A stretch of DNA of 64,000 nucleotides from Rubrivivax rivuli (lineage in GTDB: Bacteria; Pseudomonadota; Gammaproteobacteria; Burkholderiales; Burkholderiaceae_C). The position numbers and the translations under genes are program-made. Below are positions 19,217 through 30,762 of the stretch, in pieces. The notes under the pieces were generated by a model. The model was not told the DNA's origin. It was given only the letters and a program-made list of their open reading frames with translations, and did not search any database. Position 1 is the stretch's first letter. Every line of letters starts with the position of its first letter. Where the stretch lies: the NCBI RefSeq assembly GCF_004016505.1, contig NZ_SACR01000005.1, forward strand, positions 186,001 through 250,000. The letters run 5' to 3'.

Positions 19217-19680
19217 ACGCGCGTGCGGTGAAGTTTCCGCTGCAGCTCTCGCTGCAGTTCGCCGACCCGGCCCACCGCGCCCACCTGCCGCGCCACCGCG
19301 TGGCGAAGTGGATCCGCGCCGCGCTGCAGGGCCCGGGCGAGATCACGGTGCGCATCGTCGGTGCCGAAGAAGGCCAGGCGCTGAACCGCGAGTACCGCGG
19401 GAAAGACTACGCCACCAACGTGCTGACCTTCGACTACGAACACGGCGGCGAAGACACCGGCCCCATGGTGGCCGACCTGGTGCTGTGCGCCCCGGTGGTG
19501 CAGGCCGAGGCCCAGGCGCAGGGCCTCACGCTGGAAGCCCACTACGCGCACCTGCTGGTGCACGGCACCCTGCACGCCCAGGGTTACGACCACGAGGCCG
19601 AAGACGACGCGGCCGAGATGGAAGCGCTGGAAAGCGAGATCGTCACCGGCCTCGGTTACGCCGATCCCTACCAGCGCTGA
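19213..19680 (+). CDS. ybeY: Endoribonuclease YbeY (rRNA maturation factor)
   Basis: A 155-residue single-strand-specific metallo-endoribonuclease for 16S rRNA 3' maturation. The zinc motif [11 protein letters not shown] (H-x3-H-x5-H) is complete, and the upstream [19 protein letters not shown] block is typical. The GTG start at 19213 overlaps the phoH stop (GTGA), so translation is coupled. It runs towards the opposing upp gene, with only 7 bases between stops. Confidence 0.96.
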   Translation: MNARAVKFPLQLSLQFADPAHRAHLPRHRVAKWIRAALQGPGEITVRIVGAEEGQALNREYRGKDYATNVLTFDYEHGGEDTGPMVADLVLCAPVVQAEAQAQGLTLEAHYAHLLVHGTLHAQGYDHEAEDDAAEMEALESEIVTGLGYADPYQR

Positions 19681-19687
19681 CTGCCAC

Positions 19688-20326
<639 letters not shown>

Positions 20327-20363
20327 GTTGCAGGCCTCAGGCAAGTGGCGTGCCACGGCAGGG

Positions 20364-21717
20364 TCAGAAAATGGTGCCGTCGCTCTCGATCTTCAGCGGC
20401 GGTGCGCCGTCGGGGCGCAGCTCTTTCGCGATCTCGCGGCCGGCGGCCCAGGTGCCGCCTTCCAGCACGCAGGCCAGCGGCAACTCTTGGGCGGTCTTGC
20501 CCAGGCGTTCGCGCACGAGCACGGCCACCTCGTCGAGCAGCGCCACCGTCAAGGCGCGCCATTCGATGATGAAGTCATCCTGCGGCTTCCAAGGCTTGTT
20601 CAAGGCGCGCGGGTCGCGTGGTACCAGCACGCCGGCGTCGAGCAGCAGGCCGCCGTTGCGGTACTCGGGCAGGCCGGTCAGCGCGTCCAGGCCGGTGACG
20701 GTGACGCCGGCCCACTGCAGCGGCTCCAGCAGCGAGTAGCTCAGCCACTGGCTCAGCTTGTGGAAGGGCACCCAGCCGCCGGTGGTGGGGTCCTTGCGCG
20801 GGCCCAGGGCGCCCGTGCCCGAGCCGGCGCCATCGCCCGTGGCGTCGCCGGCCCAGCGGTGCGGCCACACGTCGCCGGCCAGCAGGCCCTGCACGCGGCT
20901 GCCGCTGGTCCAGATGGGGCCCAGCACGCGCAGCACCTCGCCCAGCACCTCGGCGGCGCTCACGCTGGTGCGCGTGCCGCCGGCCGTGAGGCGGTCGAAC
21001 AGCAAGGCCGGGCGGGCTTCACCGCCGCCGCGCGTGGCCTCGTCCTGCAGCGCCGCGCCCAGGCGCTGCAGCAGGCCGGCGCGGCCTTCCAGGCCCACCA
21101 CGGGGTTGGAGGGGCTGCTCTGGAACACGGCGCGCAGGCCGCTGGCGTCCAGGCGCTGCAGCGCCGCGGCGTCCACGCGCTGCGGGTCTTCGGCCGTGCC
21201 GGAAAAGATGCCGTTCATGAAGGCGTGGAAGCTGGCCACGCCCAGGCCTTCGGATCGCTGCAGCACCTGCCCCGTGCCGGCTTCCGTGTAGCGCCAGGTG
21301 GGGCCGGCGCCGGCGTCCAGCAGCACGCTCACCACCGTCAGGTCGAAGTGCGCGCGCGCTGTGGCCAGCGCACCGCGCGGGGCCAGGCGCTCGTCCAGCG
21401 CGGCCTTGCGGTCGGCGCCGCCGGCCTCGAAGTGGCGCCAGCGGCTGTGGTACGGGATCACCAGGTCTGGAAAACGCTTCAGCGTCAGCGCCGCCACACG
21501 CTCGGCCACGGCCGGCAGGCGGCCGCGGTCGAGGCGGAAATGCTCGCTGACATCGGCCTCCACCGAGCGCAGCACCGCCGCGCAGCGCGCGCGGATGGTG
21601 CCGGGGTCGCGCAGCGCGGCCAGCGGGTGGCGCGCGTCGGGCGCGGTGCTCAGCAGGGCGCGGCGTTCGGCGGCGGTGGATTCACGGGTCTCGGGCACGG
21701 GGCGGCTTTCACGTTGT

Positions 21718-21725
<8 letters not shown>
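20364..21725 (-). CDS. URC4/Urg3 family protein (DUF1688), uracil catabolism
   Basis: A 453-residue cytoplasmic protein of the URC4/Urg3 (DUF1688) family, needed for the URC route of uracil breakdown; its exact reaction is not settled. Typical blocks are [71 protein letters not shown] and [14 protein letters not shown]. The start is TTG 21725, inside the last bases of the upstream URC1-like gene (8-base overlap), so the two are coupled. upp follows 37 bases downstream. Confidence 0.88.
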
Positions 21726-22980
<1,255 letters not shown>

Positions 22981-23187
22981 GGGGCGGTGGCCGCAGCGGG
23001 TGCTGCCGCAGGGTCGGTGGCGGAGAAGTGGCGGGAAAGAGGCGGAAGATACGCCAGAACGACACATCCGCCCTCGGGATGAGCTTGTGCGTGACACTTA
23101 CCTTTGGTTTCCCGAGAATCAAGGCCACGCGGACGACCGACGCCGCACCGACCAAGACCAGAGCCAGAAGCTCCGAGGGGAACCCGA

Positions 23188-23574
23188 ATGAAGCACACCC
23201 TGCTTGCCGCCCTGCTGCTGGGCGCCCACCTGATGGCACCTGCGCAGAGCACACGCTCGATGGCGCCGCCCATCGTGGTGGAGGTGGTCGACGGCGCGCT
23301 GCGCCTCTCGGCCGAGGGCTACACGCTGTCGGGCTCGCAGACGGTGGTGACCTGGCAGATCGGCACCGAAGGCTGGCGCTTTGCGTCGAGCAGCATCCGC
23401 TTCAGCGACAGCAGCGCACCTTTCAGCTGCAGCACCTTCGCCGAAGGGCAGGCGATCCGCTGTGTGTCCAGCGGCGCCTCGAGGGGCCGCTACGACTACA
23501 GCATCGCGCTGCGGGGCGAGGACGGACGACTGACGGCGATGCCGCAGCCGAATGTCTACATCTCGCTCGACTGA
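23188..23574 (+). CDS. Small secreted protein of unknown function
   Basis: A 128-residue protein with a signal peptide (about residues 1-20, ending APAQS). The mature part is predicted beta-rich (VVEVVDGALRLSAEGY, VVTWQIGTEGWRFASSSI) and has two cysteines, at CSTF and IRCVSS, that could form a disulphide. ATG 23188 follows the ribosome site GAGGGGA. It diverges from the URC operon and ends exactly where the opposing cyclase gene ends (both stops within one TGATCA). No family recognised. Confidence 0.6.
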   Translation: MKHTLLAALLLGAHLMAPAQSTRSMAPPIVVEVVDGALRLSAEGYTLSGSQTVVTWQIGTEGWRFASSSIRFSDSSAPFSCSTFAEGQAIRCVSSGASRGRYDYSIALRGEDGRLTAMPQPNVYISLD

Positions 23575-26469
23575 TCAGCCTGCCACCGTTTCGCGCAAGC
23601 GGGCGATGGCTTTGCCGAGCTCGGACTCCGGGCCGGCCTCGGCTGCAGCGGCCAGGGCCAGCGCGTTGTCCATCGCGGGCTGCACCTCTGCGTGCCGGCC
23701 GGCGCGCCAGGCGACTTCGGCGCGTTGCACCGCCAGCAAGCCCAGGCTGATCGGGTCACCTTGAGGTTGCAACAGGCTCGTGGCCTGCTCAATGCAGGCC
23801 TGGGCTTCGGCAAAGCGGTCGCTGCGCGCGAGGGCAACTGCGCGGTGCCCCATGAACTGCCCTTCGGTCCGCCGGTCCCCCAACTGGCCGGCCAAGGCCA
23901 GTGCCGCGTCGTAACGTTCCACCGCTTCCGCGTGCCGGCCGGCGCCATCGAGCACGAGACCCAGGTTGCCCAGCGCGATGCACTCCAGCCGCCGGTGGCC
24001 CAGCTCGCGGGCTGCCACCAGGCCCCGCTGCAGCACGTTGGCGGCGTCGCCGACATCGCCCGAGAAGAAGCGCAGCATGCCCAGGTTGACGAGCGTCATC
24101 GCCTCGCGTGTGCGGTCGCCGAGTTCGCGCAGCACCTCCAGCGCGGCCTCTGCGTGCGCGCGCGCAGCTTGCGTCTGGCCGGCCGTGGCCTCGAGGTTGC
24201 CGAGGTTGCCGAGCACGGCGCCCTCCACTCGCCTTTCGCCACACGCTCGCGCCAGGCTCAGCGCGGCGCTGTAGTGCGCGCGCGCCTCCGCCGCTGCGCC
24301 GCCCTCGAAGGCCAGCACGCCCAGCACGTTCAGGGCTGCGCACTTCAGGGCCTTGTCGCCATCTTCCTGTGCCAGCTGCAGGGCCTGTTGCAGGTCGAGC
24401 CGGGCCGTGTCCACCTGCCCGGCGCGGGCCAGCAGCGCAGCCCTGCGGATGGCCACCATCGCCTGGCAGCCCCGATCGCCGGCCGCCACCGCCAGCTCGG
24501 TGGCACGCGCATACCGCGCCAACGCCGCCTGCCGCTGCCCGGCTGCTTCCAGCGCCATGCCCGAGACCGCATGCGCCCGCGCCGCTTCGCGGCCCTCCAA
24601 TCCAGGCATGCCCAGCACCAGTTCGGCCAGGTCGGCGCCGGCCTTGAAGGGGCCGCGCAGGTTCAGCGCCGCCCAGCCGCCTTCCAGCGCGCCGGCCGCC
24701 TGGTGGGTGTCAGCCCGCGCCACCGCGCGGCGGCAGGCCACCACGAGGTTGTCGAGCTCGATGCCGCGCCCGGCGCTGGCCGCCGCGTTGTCCAGCCCGG
24801 CGAACCACGCGCCGTGTCGCCCCTCGGCCGCCAGCCGCGCCGCCGGCCCGCTGCCGGTGTAGCGGCCCTCGGTGCCCAGATGCTCTGCGGCGTAGGCCTG
24901 CACGCTGCCCAGCAGGTCGTAGCGCTCTTGCCCCAGCGTGCGCACGAAGCTCTTGTCCACCAAGGCCTGCAGCACGTCCAGCGTCCATGGCGGGTCTTCC
25001 AGGGCCGAGAGGTCGATCACCGCCTCGGCCGCTTCCAGCGTGAAGCCGCCCTCGAAGACCGACAGCTGCGCCAGCGCCGACTTCTCGGCCGTGGGCAGCA
25101 GGCCCCAGCTCCAGTCGAAGGTGGCGCGCAGCGTGGCCTGGCGGTCGAGCCGGCCGCCGCTGCTGGCCAGCAGCTTGAATCGCTCGCTCATGCGCGCCAG
25201 CAGCGCACGCGGGGCCAGCGTGCGCGTGCGCGCAGCGGCCAGCTCGATGGCCAGCGGCAGGCCGTCGAGCAGCCCCACCAAGGTGGCGATGGCCTCGGCG
25301 TCGTCGGGGCCGGGCTTGAAGTCGCGCCTTGCAGCCTCGGCGCGGCGCATGAAAAGCGCCTGCGCGTCGTCGCCCTGCATCGGCGCCAGCGCCAGCGTCT
25401 CTTCGCCCGGGATGCCCAGCACCTCGCGCGTGGTGACGAGGAAACGCGCGTCCATCGCGCGGTCGAGCCAGCGGCCCAGCGTGGCCTCGGCATGGCGCGC
25501 CAGGTGCTCGAAGTTGTCGAGGATGACGAGGCAGGTGCCGCGCCCGGCGATGGCGTGGCCCAGCTGCACCACCGGGTCTTCCGGCCCCAGCGGCACCTGC
25601 AGGCCTTGCGCCACGGCGCTGGCGATGCCTTCGATGCTGCGTGCGGGCGCCAGATCGCAGAACCACACGCCGCCGGGGTACTCGCCCATCCAGGCCCAGC
25701 CGTAGCGCGTGGCCACGCGCGTTTTGCCGCCACCGCCGATGCCCAGCAGCGAGACCAGCCGCGCCCCGGCATCGAAGCGCTGCGCCAGGTCTTGCAGCGT
25801 GCGGCGGCGGCCGACGAAGGCGTCGCGCTCGGCCGGCAGGCTGTGCGGCAGCTCGCGCAGCGGCAGCCAGAGCCCTGCGTTCTTGTCGCCGTGGCGCACC
25901 ACGCGCCAGACCTTCACCGAATCGGGCGGCGGCGTGAAGGGCGCGTCAGGCTCGCCCACCTCGAAGAGCTCGATGGGCACGGGCAGGCCCTTGACCTGCC
26001 AGTGCCCGTGCGACACCACGCGGTGCGTCGTGGGGCCGATGGCGTCGATGGCGGCTTGCGTGAGCAGCGTCTGCCCGCCCAGGGCCGTGGACATCACGCG
26101 CGCGGCGATGGGCTTGCTGACGCCGTCCACCTCCACCGGCTTGGCACCCAGGGCCACGTCTTCGGGCGTGGCCTCGCGCATCACCACCTGGCCCACGTGC
26201 AGGCCGGCGCGGGCCTTCATGGGCACCGGCAGCGTGGCCAGCGCGCGGTGGTAGGCCAGCGCGTAGCCCAACGCATCGGCCGGCTGCTGGAAGATGAACA
26301 GGAAGCCGTCGGTCTTGTCGATCTCCTGCCCGTGCCACTGGCGCAGCAGGTCGCGCGCCAGGCGGTCGTGGCGGGCCGAGAGCTGGGCGTAGGCCTCGTC
26401 GCCCATCTGCTGGGTGAGCGCGGCGCTGTCCACCAGGTCGGTGAGCAGCAGGGCGGGCAGGGTGCTCAT
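23575..26469 (-). CDS. Class III cyclase-STAND ATPase-TPR regulator
   Basis: A 964-residue three-part signalling protein. Residues 1-175 are a class III adenylate/guanylate cyclase-like domain with both metal-binding Asp positions (Asp11 in LLTDLVDS, Asp54 in KTDGFLF). Residues about 215-560 are an NB-ARC-like STAND ATPase: GIGGGGKT at 243-250, Walker B CLVILDNFEHL with Asp at about 318, GLPLAIELAAART. Residues about 600-950 are tandem TPRs (ALNVLGVLAFEGG, AVLGNLGNLEATAG, ALGNLGLVLDGAG). Such proteins are thought to be ligand-gated ATPase switches that control the cyclase. No membrane segment is seen. It is a single gene, convergent with the small secreted protein gene with no spacer. Confidence 0.85.
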   Translation of the reverse strand: MSTLPALLLTDLVDSAALTQQMGDEAYAQLSARHDRLARDLLRQWHGQEIDKTDGFLFIFQQPADALGYALAYHRALATLPVPMKARAGLHVGQVVMREATPEDVALGAKPVEVDGVSKPIAARVMSTALGGQTLLTQAAIDAIGPTTHRVVSHGHWQVKGLPVPIELFEVGEPDAPFTPPPDSVKVWRVVRHGDKNAGLWLPLRELPHSLPAERDAFVGRRRTLQDLAQRFDAGARLVSLLGIGGGGKTRVATRYGWAWMGEYPGGVWFCDLAPARSIEGIASAVAQGLQVPLGPEDPVVQLGHAIAGRGTCLVILDNFEHLARHAEATLGRWLDRAMDARFLVTTREVLGIPGEETLALAPMQGDDAQALFMRRAEAARRDFKPGPDDAEAIATLVGLLDGLPLAIELAAARTRTLAPRALLARMSERFKLLASSGGRLDRQATLRATFDWSWGLLPTAEKSALAQLSVFEGGFTLEAAEAVIDLSALEDPPWTLDVLQALVDKSFVRTLGQERYDLLGSVQAYAAEHLGTEGRYTGSGPAARLAAEGRHGAWFAGLDNAAASAGRGIELDNLVVACRRAVARADTHQAAGALEGGWAALNLRGPFKAGADLAELVLGMPGLEGREAARAHAVSGMALEAAGQRQAALARYARATELAVAAGDRGCQAMVAIRRAALLARAGQVDTARLDLQQALQLAQEDGDKALKCAALNVLGVLAFEGGAAAEARAHYSAALSLARACGERRVEGAVLGNLGNLEATAGQTQAARAHAEAALEVLRELGDRTREAMTLVNLGMLRFFSGDVGDAANVLQRGLVAARELGHRRLECIALGNLGLVLDGAGRHAEAVERYDAALALAGQLGDRRTEGQFMGHRAVALARSDRFAEAQACIEQATSLLQPQGDPISLGLLAVQRAEVAWRAGRHAEVQPAMDNALALAAAAEAGPESELGKAIARLRETVAG

Positions 26470-26494
26470 GGAATTGGGGCTGTCTGCTGCGGCT

Positions 26495-27349
26495 TCAGGC
26501 CAGCCCGCCGACCGGCAGCCGCGCGCTGCGCTGCAGCCAGTTCTCGGGCGCGTAGGTGGCGCTGGCGTCGGTGACGTGCAGCGTGTAGGCCAGCCGGCTC
26601 TTGGCGCTGCGGTTGGGGGCGCTGTAGTGCGGCAGCAGACCGTGGAAGACGATGAGCGTGCCGGCTTCCACCGGCAGCGCGCGCGCCTCGGCCGTGGTGG
26701 GCCAGGGTGTGGCGTTCAGCGGCTGCATGCGCAGCGTGCCGGTGGCGTGGTCGCACACGTACTGCTCGCGCAGCACGCCGTGGCGGCCTTGGTGGCCGCC
26801 GGGCATCACCCACAGGCAGCCGTTGTCCAGCGTGGCGTCTTCCAGCGCGAACCAGAAGGTCGTCACCGTCTGCGGCGTGGTGACGAAGAAGCTGGCGTCC
26901 TGGTGCCATCCGACCTCGCCGCCGATGTGCGGCTGCTTGAAGATCACCTGGCTCTGCCACACCTGCGGCTGCAGCAGGCCCAGATCGCGCCCCAGCTCGG
27001 CCAGTGCCGGACCGTGCGAGAAGGCCTGGAAGACGGGGTCGAGGTCGTGCAGCGCGTGGCCGATCTTGTTGATGCTGCGGTCCTTGGGCACGCGCAGCCG
27101 GCCTTCGGCATCGAGCGCCTCTTCCTCGAAGAAGCAGTGCACCGCCTCGGCGCTGGCCAGCAACGCGGCGTCGGCCACCTGGCTGCGGTCGCGGGTGGAG
27201 AAACGGCTGGTCTGGGCGCTGGGGGTGAAGGCGTCCACCAGCTCGCGGGCACGCTGGCAGACGGCGGCCACCTCGGCCGCGCTCTTGAAGCCGGGCAGCA
27301 CCAGGCAGCCTTCTTGCTGCCAGGTGGCCAGGTCGGTGGGGTTCAGCAT
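26495..27349 (-). CDS. Phytanoyl-CoA dioxygenase (PhyH) family Fe(II)/2OG enzyme
   Basis: A 284-residue non-haem Fe(II)/2-oxoglutarate-dependent dioxygenase. The iron triad is visible: His149 and Asp151 in GWHQDASFF, and His241 in LPHYSAPNRS; an Arg a few residues later (KSRLAYTLHV) is placed to bind 2-oxoglutarate. The family hydroxylates small molecules such as fatty acyl groups, amino acids or secondary metabolites, and the substrate cannot be read from sequence. It diverges from a TonB-dependent receptor gene with 170 bases between; the shared promoter region suggests a common inducer and a role in using an imported compound (inference). The adjacent cyclase gene starts 25 bases downstream on the same strand. 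Confidence 0.85.
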   Translation of the reverse strand: MLNPTDLATWQQEGCLVLPGFKSAAEVAAVCQRARELVDAFTPSAQTSRFSTRDRSQVADAALLASAEAVHCFFEEEALDAEGRLRVPKDRSINKIGHALHDLDPVFQAFSHGPALAELGRDLGLLQPQVWQSQVIFKQPHIGGEVGWHQDASFFVTTPQTVTTFWFALEDATLDNGCLWVMPGGHQGRHGVLREQYVCDHATGTLRMQPLNATPWPTTAEARALPVEAGTLIVFHGLLPHYSAPNRSAKSRLAYTLHVTDASATYAPENWLQRSARLPVGGLA

Positions 27350-27519
27350 GTGTTGCGTGCAGGCGTCGATTGGGGGCTCGCAGGCGCACCGTCGTTCTGG
27401 TTTTCACCAAGTTCCGCAGGGTGCAACGGCATCATCGGATGCTACCGGCGCTTGGGGCCTCCGAAGGCCCTGCACCGCGCCCCCGACACTTGGTTTTCTC
27501 ATCCTCCGGAGCCCGCCCC

Positions 27520-29781
27520 ATGCCTGCGAACCGCCCCTTCCGTCCCATGCCCCATGCCTTGGCTGCCGCCGCGCTGGCCCTGCTGAGCACCGGCAGCCAG
27601 GCGCAGACCGCGGCGCCCGCGCCCGCCGGCCAGCTGCAGACCATCACCGTCACCGCCGAACGCCGCCTGGAGAACATCCGCGACGTGCCCAGCTCGGTGA
27701 GCGCGCTGCAGGGCGAGATTCTTGAAGTGCTGAACAGCGGCGGGCAAGACATCCGCCTGCTGGCCGCCCGCGTGCCCAGCCTGAACATCGAAAGCAGCTT
27801 CGGCCGCGCCTTCCCGCGCTTCTACATCCGCGGCATCGGCAACACCGACTTCGACCTCAACGCCAGCCAGCCCGTGAGCCTGGTGTACGACGATGTCGTG
27901 CAGGAGAACCCCATCCTCAAGGGCTTCCCCATCTTCGACATGGAGCGCATCGAGGTGCTGCGCGGCCCCCAGGGCACGCTCTTCGGCCGCAACAGCCCGG
28001 CCGGCGTGGTGAAGTTCGAGAGCGCCAAGCCCTCCACCAAGGCCTTCGAGGGCTATGCGCTGGCCAGCATCGGCCGCTACAGCGCACTGAACTTCGAAGG
28101 CGCGGTGAACGTGCCGCTGTCGCCCACGCTGGCGTTGCGCGTGGCCGCGCAATCGCAGAACCGTGACGACTGGGTCAGCAACGGCAACTCGCGCGGCCCC
28201 ACCCGCGAGCTGGAGGGCTACAACGACAACGCCGCCCGTCTGCAGATGCTGTTCAGCCCGAACAAGGATTTCAGCGCGCTGCTGAACGTGCACACGCGCG
28301 ACCTGAAGGGCAGCGCCCGCGTCTTTCGCGCCAACATCATCCAGCCCGGCACCAACAACCTGGCCCCGGGCTTCGACGAGACCAAGGTCTTCCAGGATGG
28401 CATCAATAGCCAGAAGGTCAGCAACACCGGCGGCAGCCTGCGCGTGCGCTGGGACCTGGGCAACGGCATGGCGCTGAACAGCATCACTGGCTACGAGACG
28501 GTGGATTCGCTCAGCCGCGGTGACATCGACGGCGGCTTCGGCGCCGGCTTCCTGGGTGCGGGCAACTTCGGCCCGGGCTTCATCCCCTTCGACGCCGAAA
28601 GCGCCGACGGCCTGCCCAAGCACAAGCAGTTCACCCAGGAAGTGCGCGTGGAGAGCACCGGCAAGGGCGCGCTGCAGTGGCTGGCGGGCGTGTACTACTT
28701 CGACGAGCAGCTGAAGATCGACAGCTTCAACTACAGCAGCATCGGCGGCAACGTGCAGAACGGCTACGCCACGCAGGACCAGGACAACAAGGCCTACGCC
28801 ATCTTCGGCAGCGTGAACCTCGACGTGAGCCCGCAGCTCAAGCTGCGCGGCGGCCTGCGCTACACCAAGGACGAGAAGGACTTCTTCGCCGACCGCATCC
28901 AGGCGCCGCCCTTCAGCCCCACCTTCATCGGCCGCCGCACCGCCAGTACCAGCGCCACCAACACCAGCGGCGACTTCAGCGCCACCTACGCGCTGGACAA
29001 GGACACCAACGTCTACGCCCGCGTGGCCACGGGTTTCCGCGCGCCTTCCATCCAGGGCCGCCTGCTCTTTGGCGACACGCTGTCGGTGGCCAAGAGCGAG
29101 AAGGTCACGAGCTACGAAGCCGGCGTGAAGGCCGACCTGTTCAACAAGCGCGCCCGTGCCGCCTTCAGCGTGTTCAGCTACACCTTGAAGGACCAGCAAC
29201 TCACGGCCGTGGGTGGTGCCGCCAACTTCAACCAGCTGATCAACGCGGCCAAGAGCACCGGCCAGGGCTTCGAGCTCGACCTGCAGGCGCTCGTCACCGA
29301 CAACCTGATGCTCACCATGGGCGGCAGCTACAACAAGACCAAGATCCGTGACGGCGGCCTCGCCGTGGCGCCCTGCGGCGGTGGTTGCACGGTGACTGAC
29401 CCGACCGTGGTGCGCAACGGCACCACGCTGGCCCTGATCGACGGCAACCCGCTGCCGCAGGCGCCCGAGACCACGCTGAACTTCACCGCGCGCTACACCA
29501 TGCCCGTGGCCGGTGGCGACTTCTTCGTGCTCACCGACGTGGCCTACCGCAGCAAGATCAACTTCTTCCTGTACGAGAGCCGCGAGTTCACGGGCAAGGC
29601 GCTCACCGAAGTGGGCCTGCGCGCCGGCTACAGCTTCGGCGCCGGCAAGTACGAAGCCACGGCCTTCGTGCGCAACCTCACCAACCAGATCCGCGTGGTG
29701 GGGGGCATCGACTTCAACAACCTCACGGGCTTCATCAACGAGCCCCGCACCTTCGGCGTGTCGTTCAAGGCGAACTTCTGA
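27520..29781 (+). CDS. TonB-dependent outer-membrane receptor
   Basis: A 753-residue outer-membrane transporter powered by TonB. A signal peptide (about residues 10-36, ending GSQAQ) is followed by a TonB-box-like ITVTAERR, a plug domain (RDVPSSVSAL, RFYIRGIGNTDFD, IEVLRGPQGTLFGRNSPAGVV) and a 22-strand barrel that ends in the aromatic terminus FGVSFKANF. ATG 27520 has the ribosome site TCCGGA; ATG 27547 in the same frame is an alternative. The next gene, a BMP-type binding protein, starts 2 bases after the stop, so the two are coupled and probably handle the same ligand. Confidence 0.93.
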   Translation: MPANRPFRPMPHALAAAALALLSTGSQAQTAAPAPAGQLQTITVTAERRLENIRDVPSSVSALQGEILEVLNSGGQDIRLLAARVPSLNIESSFGRAFPRFYIRGIGNTDFDLNASQPVSLVYDDVVQENPILKGFPIFDMERIEVLRGPQGTLFGRNSPAGVVKFESAKPSTKAFEGYALASIGRYSALNFEGAVNVPLSPTLALRVAAQSQNRDDWVSNGNSRGPTRELEGYNDNAARLQMLFSPNKDFSALLNVHTRDLKGSARVFRANIIQPGTNNLAPGFDETKVFQDGINSQKVSNTGGSLRVRWDLGNGMALNSITGYETVDSLSRGDIDGGFGAGFLGAGNFGPGFIPFDAESADGLPKHKQFTQEVRVESTGKGALQWLAGVYYFDEQLKIDSFNYSSIGGNVQNGYATQDQDNKAYAIFGSVNLDVSPQLKLRGGLRYTKDEKDFFADRIQAPPFSPTFIGRRTASTSATNTSGDFSATYALDKDTNVYARVATGFRAPSIQGRLLFGDTLSVAKSEKVTSYEAGVKADLFNKRARAAFSVFSYTLKDQQLTAVGGAANFNQLINAAKSTGQGFELDLQALVTDNLMLTMGGSYNKTKIRDGGLAVAPCGGGCTVTDPTVVRNGTTLALIDGNPLPQAPETTLNFTARYTMPVAGGDFFVLTDVAYRSKINFFLYESREFTGKALTEVGLRAGYSFGAGKYEATAFVRNLTNQIRVVGGIDFNNLTGFINEPRTFGVSFKANF

Positions 29782-29783
29782 AG

Positions 29784-30761
29784 GTGACTGCGCGCAAGCG
29801 CTTCAGCGCCTGGCTGGCAGCCTCGGCCCTAGGTCTTGCGACCTGGGCCCAGGCCCAGCCGGCGCTCATCTTCGAGCTGGGCGGCAAGAACGACAAGAGC
29901 TTCGGCCAGGCCGCCTGGGAAGGCGCCGAGCGATGGAAGAAGCAGAGCGGCAAGCCCTACCTCGAGTTCGAGATCGCCAACGCCGCGCAGCGCGAGCAGG
30001 CCGCGCGGCGCTTCGCGCAGCGCGGGGCCAACCCCATCGTGGGTGTCGGCTTCCCCCAGGCCAGCAGCATCGAGGCGGTGGCGCGCGAGTTTCCGAACAC
30101 GCGTTTTGCCATCGTCGACAGCGTGGTGGCGCTGCCCAACGTGCAGAGCTTCGTCTACCGCGAGCACGAGGGCGCCTTTCTGGTGGGCCTGCTGGGCGCG
30201 TTGGCCAGCAAGACAGGCAAGCTGGGTTTCGTGGGCGGGCAGGACATCCCGCTCGTGCGCAAGGTGCTGTGCGGCTACGAGCAGGGCGCGCGTTACGCCA
30301 ACCCCAAGGCGCAGGTGCTGTGGGCCATGACGGGCACCACCAACGCCGCCTGGACCGACCCCGCACGCGGCGCCGAGCTCACGCGCACGCAGGCCGCCCA
30401 GGGCGCCGACGTCATCTTCGCCGCCGCCGGCACCACCGGCCTGGGCGTGCTGCAGGCCGCGGCCGACCTGGGCCTGCTGGGCATCGGCGTCGACAGCAAC
30501 CAGAACGGCCTGCACCCGGGCCGCATGCTCACGTCCATGCTCAAGCGCACCGACGTGGCGGTGTTCCAGGCCTTCCAGGGCGTGCAGCCGGGCGTGACGA
30601 CGCTGGGGCTGAAGGAAGGCGGGCTGGACCTCGCCTTCGACGAGCACAACGCCAAGCTGGTGACGCCTGCCATGCGCGCCCGGGTGGAGGCCGCCAAGGC
30701 CGACATCGTGGCCGGCCGGCTGCCCGTGATCGACTGGACGGTGGCGAAGACCTGCCGCTGA
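29784..30761 (+). CDS. BMP-family periplasmic substrate-binding protein
   Basis: A 325-residue periplasmic binding protein of the BMP/Med family (PnrA-like), whose studied members bind purine nucleosides or related compounds. Signal peptide about 1-24 (ending WAQAQ, no lipobox Cys). Family blocks are LIFELGGKNDKSFGQAAWEGAERW, PNTRFAIVDS, REHEGAFLVGLLGALAS, GFVGGQDIPLVRKVLCGY, VIFAAAGTTGLGVLQ and GVDSNQNGLHPGRMLTS. GTG 29784 lies 2 bases after the TonB receptor stop. No ABC permease or ATPase follows, so the inner-membrane partner must be elsewhere. Confidence 0.88.
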   Translation: MTARKRFSAWLAASALGLATWAQAQPALIFELGGKNDKSFGQAAWEGAERWKKQSGKPYLEFEIANAAQREQAARRFAQRGANPIVGVGFPQASSIEAVAREFPNTRFAIVDSVVALPNVQSFVYREHEGAFLVGLLGALASKTGKLGFVGGQDIPLVRKVLCGYEQGARYANPKAQVLWAMTGTTNAAWTDPARGAELTRTQAAQGADVIFAAAGTTGLGVLQAAADLGLLGIGVDSNQNGLHPGRMLTSMLKRTDVAVFQAFQGVQPGVTTLGLKEGGLDLAFDEHNAKLVTPAMRARVEAAKADIVAGRLPVIDWTVAKTCR

Positions 30762-30762
30762 G

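Noticed and set aside
22981..23187. Shared GGTAAGT-(A/G)-TC motif near 23090 (minus) and near 33650 (minus)
   Set aside because: Only two occurrences, in different contexts, with no clear promoter geometry; could be chance.
23571..23578. Two opposing genes whose stops share TGATCA, as a possible functional overlap
   Set aside because: Zero-spacer convergent stops are common in dense genomes, and no hairpin or conserved element is visible there.
23692..26574. 960-codon plus-strand open frame opposite the cyclase-STAND-TPR gene
   Set aside because: Composition is that of a shadow frame (Arg/Gln/His-rich, no motifs), while the minus strand has intact cyclase, P-loop and TPR motifs.
27350..27519. 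Possible riboswitch upstream of the TonB receptor (cobalamin or TPP type)
   Set aside because: No B12-box or Thi-box-like sequence and no convincing stem series in the 170-base gap.
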